From contig NZ_JAMBPV010000007.1 in the NCBI RefSeq assembly GCF_029531845.1, forward strand, positions 62,001 through 126,000: a stretch of DNA of 64,000 bases, given 5' to 3'. The stretch comes from Staphylococcus equorum. GTDB taxonomy: Bacteria > Bacillota > Bacilli > Staphylococcales > Staphylococcaceae. Below, in pieces: positions 60,462 to 64,000 of the stretch (positions are counted from its first letter, which is position 1; each line of letters begins with the position of its first letter). The translations under genes were made by a program, and so were the position numbers. The notes below the pieces were generated by a model. It was not told the origin of the DNA, did not search any database, and saw only the letters and a program-made list of their open reading frames with translations.

Positions 60462-60740
60462 TTAACCTACATAAACATCTTGATAATCTGAATTTTTTTC
60501 AATTACTGCTTCAGCAAATGGACAAGATGCAGTCACTTTTAAATTATTATCGCGTGCATAATCTACCACTGCTTTAACTAATTTTGAACCAATGCCTTGT
60601 CCGCCAAATTCTTCTGGCACACCAGTGTGATCGATATCAATTTGGTTGTCACCTTGTTGTTTAAAAGTAATTTGCGCTTGTGGATTATTTTCGTCATCAC
60701 CGATGTAAAATTTATTGGTACCTTGTTTAATATCAGCCAT
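60462..60740 (-). CDS. Short YjdJ-type GNAT protein
   Basis: A 92-residue minimal acetyltransferase. HTGVPEEFGGQGIGSKLVKA contains the acetyl-CoA loop (G-G-Q-G-I-G), followed by VVDYARDNNLKVTASCPFAEAVI with the conserved Cys that in the S. aureus homologue lies near the CoA thiol. The first third is an antiparallel sheet. ATG 60740 follows ATAGGAGTG. The target is unknown. Convergent with the ABC exporter. Confidence 0.85.
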   Translation of the reverse strand: MADIKQGTNKFYIGDDENNPQAQITFKQQGDNQIDIDHTGVPEEFGGQGIGSKLVKAVVDYARDNNLKVTASCPFAEAVIEKNSDYQDVYVG

Positions 60741-60939
60741 TTTTATCACTCCTATTATAAATGTATTACTTACTAAATATCACGTTTTGGCAAATGTTAA
60801 ACAATTTACAGAATGAATTAATATAGAAGTGATAAAGTTAAGTATAGAAATATATAATGATTAAGCGAAAACCATTGAAATATATGTAAAATAAGTTTAT
60901 AGTTTTAACGGAACAATTTCGATTTGGAGGAGCGTTTTT

Positions 60940-61992
60940 TTGAAAAAAAGTATACTGTTGATACTGACATGTGTATGCGCTGTGTTACTCAGTGCGTGCG
61001 GGGATATTAATAAAGAAGAAAAAAAAGACGTCAGTTCTAAAAATAAATTAAAAATATATACGACTGCATTTGCATTCAAAAGTTTTACCGAACAAATTGG
61101 TGGCAAGTATGTAGAAGCAGAATCTATTTATCCACCCGGTGCTGATATGCACTCATTTGAACCTACACAAAAAGAAATGATTAATATTGCTAAAGGTGAT
61201 TTGTTTATTTATTCAAGTGAAGCTATGGATCCAGTCGCAAAAACAATTACGGGTTCTATCAATAATGATAATTTAAAATTGCCCCTAGCAAAAAATTTGA
61301 GCGAAGATGACTTTAACGCTAATCATGAACATGAAGAGAAAGCGCATGAACACGAGGAAGCAGGGCATGGCCATGAACATGAAGAAAAAGCGCATGAACA
61401 CGAAGAAGCAGGGCATGGCCATGAACATGAAGAGAAAGCAGACGAACACGAAGGTCATGACCATGGTACTAATGACCCCCATGTGTGGCTTGACCCAGAG
61501 ATGGACAAAACGTTTGCCAAAGAAATTAGAGATGATCTATCAAAAAAAGATCCTAAACACCAAGACTATTATGACAAAAATTATCGAAAATTGGTTAAAG
61601 ATATTGAAGATATTGATGAGAAAATGAAATCAATTACTAAAGATACGAAACGCGATAAAGTAGTTATTTCACATGATTCTATCGGTTATTTAGCTAACAG
61701 ATATGGTTTTGAACAAGTAGGCGTCAGTGGTATGAATAATGAAGAACCAAGTCAAAGAGATTTGATGGATATTGTTAAAAATATTAATGCTACGGGACAG
61801 CCCTACGTTTTATATGAACAAAATATTTCTTCTAAAGTAACGGATGTCATTCAGAAGGAATCTGATACGACACCATTAGGTTTCCATAATATGGCAACGC
61901 TGTCTAAATCTGAAGCGGATAAAGAAAATATTTCATATCAATCATTGATGAAAGAAAACATAAAATCATTAGATAAAGCTTTAAACGATTAA
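60940..61992 (+). CDS. Zinc-binding lipoprotein of the ZnuA/AdcA cluster A-I family
   Basis: A 350-residue extracellular solute-binding lipoprotein. The lipobox is LLSAC with Cys20. Zinc ligands are expected in ADMHSFEPT, DPHVWLDP, VVISHDSIGYLA and near YEQNISS. A His-rich loop (about 129-176) is built from a tandem 16-residue repeat. It lacks the C-terminal ZinT domain of AdcA and is therefore short. GGAGGAG precedes the TTG start. No permease or ATPase gene adjoins it, so it must work with distant partners. No Zur box was recognised upstream. Confidence 0.88.
   Translation: MKKSILLILTCVCAVLLSACGDINKEEKKDVSSKNKLKIYTTAFAFKSFTEQIGGKYVEAESIYPPGADMHSFEPTQKEMINIAKGDLFIYSSEAMDPVAKTITGSINNDNLKLPLAKNLSEDDFNANHEHEEKAHEHEEAGHGHEHEEKAHEHEEAGHGHEHEEKADEHEGHDHGTNDPHVWLDPEMDKTFAKEIRDDLSKKDPKHQDYYDKNYRKLVKDIEDIDEKMKSITKDTKRDKVVISHDSIGYLANRYGFEQVGVSGMNNEEPSQRDLMDIVKNINATGQPYVLYEQNISSKVTDVIQKESDTTPLGFHNMATLSKSEADKENISYQSLMKENIKSLDKALND
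61324..61467 (+). repeat. 48-bp in-frame tandem repeat in the zinc lipoprotein gene
   Basis: Copies lie at 61324-61371, 61372-61419 (nearly identical) and 61420-61467 (diverged after the first 20 bases). Each encodes 16 residues rich in His and Glu, of the form HEHEEKAHEHEEAGHG. Confidence 0.92.
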
Positions 61993-62006
61993 AATAAGTA
62001 AAGTTC

Positions 62007-62056
62007 AAAAGCCACGAAATAATGCTGTTTTACCGCATTACTTCGTGGCTTTTTTA
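62007..62056. terminator. Terminator between the lipoprotein and aldehyde dehydrogenase genes
   Basis: AAAAGCCACGAAATAATGC pairs with GCATTACTTCGTGGCTTTT with one mismatch. A- and T-runs flank it on both sides. The genes are convergent. Confidence 0.88.
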
Positions 62057-62080
62057 TATTAACATTGTTGAATGATATAT

Positions 62081-63505
62081 TTAGTCATATCTTATATAAG
62101 ATACAGTGGTATTATAATATTCATCAAGGCCATGAATGCCATCAGCGCCACCTATACCAGATTCTCTCCAACCTGCATGGAAACCATTCACGACTTCTTC
62201 CGCTTCACAGTTAGCATAAACTTCGCCAAATTTAAGTCGCTCTGTAGCTGTCATAATTTCTTTTAAATCTTCAGAAAAGATAAATGACGATAATCCAGCA
62301 TTAGTATCGTTTGCTTGTTCGATAGCGTCTTCAAATTCACTATATGTCACAATGGGTATAACAGGACCGAAAATTTCTTCTTTAAACGCACTGTCATCTG
62401 GATCAACTTTATCTAAAATAGTTGGTTCATAAAAATAGCCAGCCCCATCAATTTTATGCCCACCAGTAATTAAGTTAGCACCATTTCTTACAGCATCTTG
62501 TACTTTGTCATCGATGCTGTCAAGCTGTTGCTGATTAATAATAGCACCATAGTCCGAGTCCTCTTTGAATGGATCGCCAACTTTAAGTTGTTCCATCTTA
62601 ACTTTTAATTTATTGATAAATGTATCGTGAATTGCTTCGTGTACAAAAATACGTTCTGGACAGGTACACACTTGACCAGCATTGTTGACTCTTGCAGTAA
62701 CGATATAGTCAACAGCTTTATCTAAATTAGCGTTTGCAGTGACGAGTGCAGGCGCATTACCACCAAGCTCTAAATTAACCTTTTTAACTGTATTAGCACT
62801 TTCAGCATAAACAGATTTACCCGCACGCATACTACCAGTGAGAGAGATTAATTGAATGTCAGGATGTTGTGCCAATTGAGTGCCAACCGTTTCGCCTTTA
62901 CCTGGTAGGATTTGTACAAGGCCAGCAGGTATTGTAGATTCGCGAATAAGTTCTGCAAGTTTAAGTGTAATTAAAGAAGTTGCTTCACTAGGCTTAATCA
63001 CTACGGAACATCCAGTAACGATGGCAGGTATGACTTTTCTCATTAATACCATGATTGGCGCGTTCCAAGGAACGATGCCAGCAGTAACACCAACGGGTTT
63101 TTTCGTAAGTAAAATAGTTTCGTTTTCACGACTATTTTGTAAAACCTCACCTTTGTTACTCATACTTAAGCTAGTCATATAATCGATGAACTGAATCGCT
63201 TTATCAATTTCACCCTTAGCTGATGCAAGTGTTTTACCTTGTTCTTTAACATATAATTCTGCCAATGTGTCCTTATTCTGTTCTAGTAATGGAATTAATA
63301 ATTTTACGTGGTCAGCACGCGTGGGTTCCGGTACTTTTTCCCATTCTAACTGAGCGTGTTTCGATTTTTTTACTGCATCATTAACTTCTGATGCTGTTGC
63401 AAATGAAATGGTATCTATTATTTCTTCCGTAGCAGGGTTAATTACGTCTGCTGTGTCAGTTGATTTACTTTCGATAAATTCATTATTAATAAATAATTTG
63501 TTCAA
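62081..63505 (-). CDS. aldA: AldA-like NAD-dependent aldehyde dehydrogenase
   Basis: 474 residues of the aldehyde dehydrogenase superfamily. TAGIVPWNAPIMVLMRK is the N-terminal NAD region, LTGSMRAGKSV the nucleotide loop, LELGGNAPALV the general-base Glu, and NNAGQVCTCPERIFV the catalytic Cys. The last, with the C-terminal GGADGIHGLDEYYNT, resembles E. coli AldA (lactaldehyde/glycolaldehyde dehydrogenase). The TTG start is eight bases from GGAGGTG. Divergent from the mhqR-like gene and may share its operator. Confidence 0.88.
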   Translation of the reverse strand: MNKLFINNEFIESKSTDTADVINPATEEIIDTISFATASEVNDAVKKSKHAQLEWEKVPEPTRADHVKLLIPLLEQNKDTLAELYVKEQGKTLASAKGEIDKAIQFIDYMTSLSMSNKGEVLQNSRENETILLTKKPVGVTAGIVPWNAPIMVLMRKVIPAIVTGCSVVIKPSEATSLITLKLAELIRESTIPAGLVQILPGKGETVGTQLAQHPDIQLISLTGSMRAGKSVYAESANTVKKVNLELGGNAPALVTANANLDKAVDYIVTARVNNAGQVCTCPERIFVHEAIHDTFINKLKVKMEQLKVGDPFKEDSDYGAIINQQQLDSIDDKVQDAVRNGANLITGGHKIDGAGYFYEPTILDKVDPDDSAFKEEIFGPVIPIVTYSEFEDAIEQANDTNAGLSSFIFSEDLKEIMTATERLKFGEVYANCEAEEVVNGFHAGWRESGIGGADGIHGLDEYYNTTVSYIRYD

Positions 63506-63680
63506 TTATGACACCTCCATATACTTCCTTCTACCACTGAATGTTTTTTGAAAACGAGAATGAGAGAAATAATAATATTTTGTATAATAATTAATGAGAT
63601 ATTTTAATTTACTTTTAGTCTCAAATAAGGCCATAAAATAGATGTTTTATTTATTTTGGTATATTTTTTATACTTATCTG

Positions 63681-63709
63681 TTGACTATGTTACTGAGAGG
63701 TGTTATATT
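63681..63709 (+). promoter_or_regulatory. Promoter of the mhqR-like gene
   Basis: TTGACT (63681-63686) and TATATT (63704-63709) are separated by 17 bases. The transcription start would fall within the operator at 63710. Confidence 0.6.
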
Positions 63710-63727
63710 TATCTCGAATTCGAAACA
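63710..63727. promoter_or_regulatory. Candidate MhqR operator
   Basis: TATCTCGAATTCGAAACAA contains the 10-bp palindrome TCGAATTCGA (63714-63723) and closely matches my recollection of the Bacillus MhqR box, TATCTCGAATTCGAGATA. It overlaps the expected transcription start. Confidence 0.65.
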
Positions 63728-63747
63728 AATTGGAAGTTGGTGATGTA

Positions 63748-64000
63748 ATGAACCGTACAAAAGAATCATTAAACGCATTCGTTGGCTTAAACAGAACAGT
63801 AGACTGTTTGGAACAAATTGTAAGAACAGACGTTCAACGTTACGGATTAAATGTTACAGAGTTTGCAGTAATGGAATTATTGTATAACAAAGGTGATCAA
63901 CCGATACAACGTATTGGACAGAAAGTGTTAATTGCTAGTAGTAGCATCACGTATGTTGTAGATAAATTGGAAGAAAAAGGTTTTGTAATCAGAATACGTA
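63748..64000 (+). CDS. mhqR: MarR-family regulator, MhqR-like (3' end beyond window)
   Basis: The first 84 codons are visible. The reading begins [19 protein letters not shown], then [20 protein letters not shown] and [20 protein letters not shown], the winged helix-turn-helix of MarR proteins. The wording resembles S. aureus MhqR, a quinone-sensing repressor. The ATG lies seven bases after GGTGATG-type sequence. A matching operator over its own promoter supports autoregulation. The C-terminal part is cut off. Confidence 0.82.
   Translation, partial: MNRTKESLNAFVGLNRTVDCLEQIVRTDVQRYGLNVTEFAVMELLYNKGDQPIQRIGQKVLIASSSITYVVDKLEEKGFVIRIR

Noticed and set aside
61307..61627. A 106-codon open frame rich in Met/Asn/Lys within the zinc lipoprotein gene
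   Set aside because: It is an out-of-frame reading of the 48-bp His-rich repeat; the lipoprotein frame has the lipobox and family motifs.

Overview
The window is a low-GC Firmicutes chromosome segment and reads as Staphylococcus throughout. It carries staphylococcal versions of mvaS/mvaA, drp35, cidR-cidABC, srtA, tarI-tarJ-tarL-tarS and nanE-nanR-nanK-nanA-nanT, with strong AAAGGAGG-type ribosome binding sites and frequent TTG/GTG starts. The poly-gamma-glutamate capsule operon, the paired 6-phospho-beta-glucosidases and the overall layout suggest a coagulase-negative species, possibly of the S. saprophyticus/xylosus type; the species call is only an inference. No rRNA, tRNA, CRISPR, phage or insertion sequence was seen.

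Layout. 0-7.7 kb: DNA repair methyltransferase, BCCT osmolyte transporter, the upper mevalonate genes (mvaS divergent from thiolase-mvaA) and the lactonase drp35. 8-18 kb: NhaC-type antiporter, cidR with cidABC (holin-like proteins and pyruvate oxidase), a YfcC carrier, and a glucose PTS permease behind a GlcT-type RNA antiterminator. 18-24.6 kb: small-molecule and stress genes (GNATs, VOC protein, PLP enzyme, esterase, M20 peptidase). 25-29.6 kb: capBCAED, a complete gamma-PGA capsule operon. 30-35.4 kb: tarI, tarJ, tarL and tarS for ribitol wall teichoic acid synthesis and beta-GlcNAc decoration. 35.5-41.3 kb: a large Rsp/Rbf-like AraC regulator, a gene-poor stretch, a HAD enzyme, a GNAT and sortase A. 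41.4-46.7 kb: sialic acid catabolism. 47-54.8 kb: HAD, nitroreductase, and a LicT-controlled beta-glucoside operon with a textbook promoter, cre box, RAT site and terminator. 55-64 kb: VOC dioxygenase-like protein, tubby-like protein, heterodimeric ABC exporter, a His-rich zinc-binding lipoprotein, an AldA-like dehydrogenase and the start of an MhqR-like regulator.

How the genes fit together: much of the window serves the cell surface (PGA capsule, teichoic acid, sortase) and uptake of host or plant carbon (glucose, beta-glucosides, sialic acid). Each carbon module has its own visible control: RNA antitermination for glucose and beta-glucosides, and a shared inverted repeat flanking the nan genes. 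A second theme is electrophile and stress handling (mhqR, catE-like gene, nitroreductase, drp35, cid).

The most interesting unexplained signal is a roughly 100-nt intergenic element present four times (6415, 22761, 39691, 48685), always in the same orientation. Its pairing arms differ between copies by compensatory changes, which points to a conserved folded structure. A second dispersed family of three palindromic terminator-like hairpins shares a GAAATCAAA core (10719, 20868, 60268).
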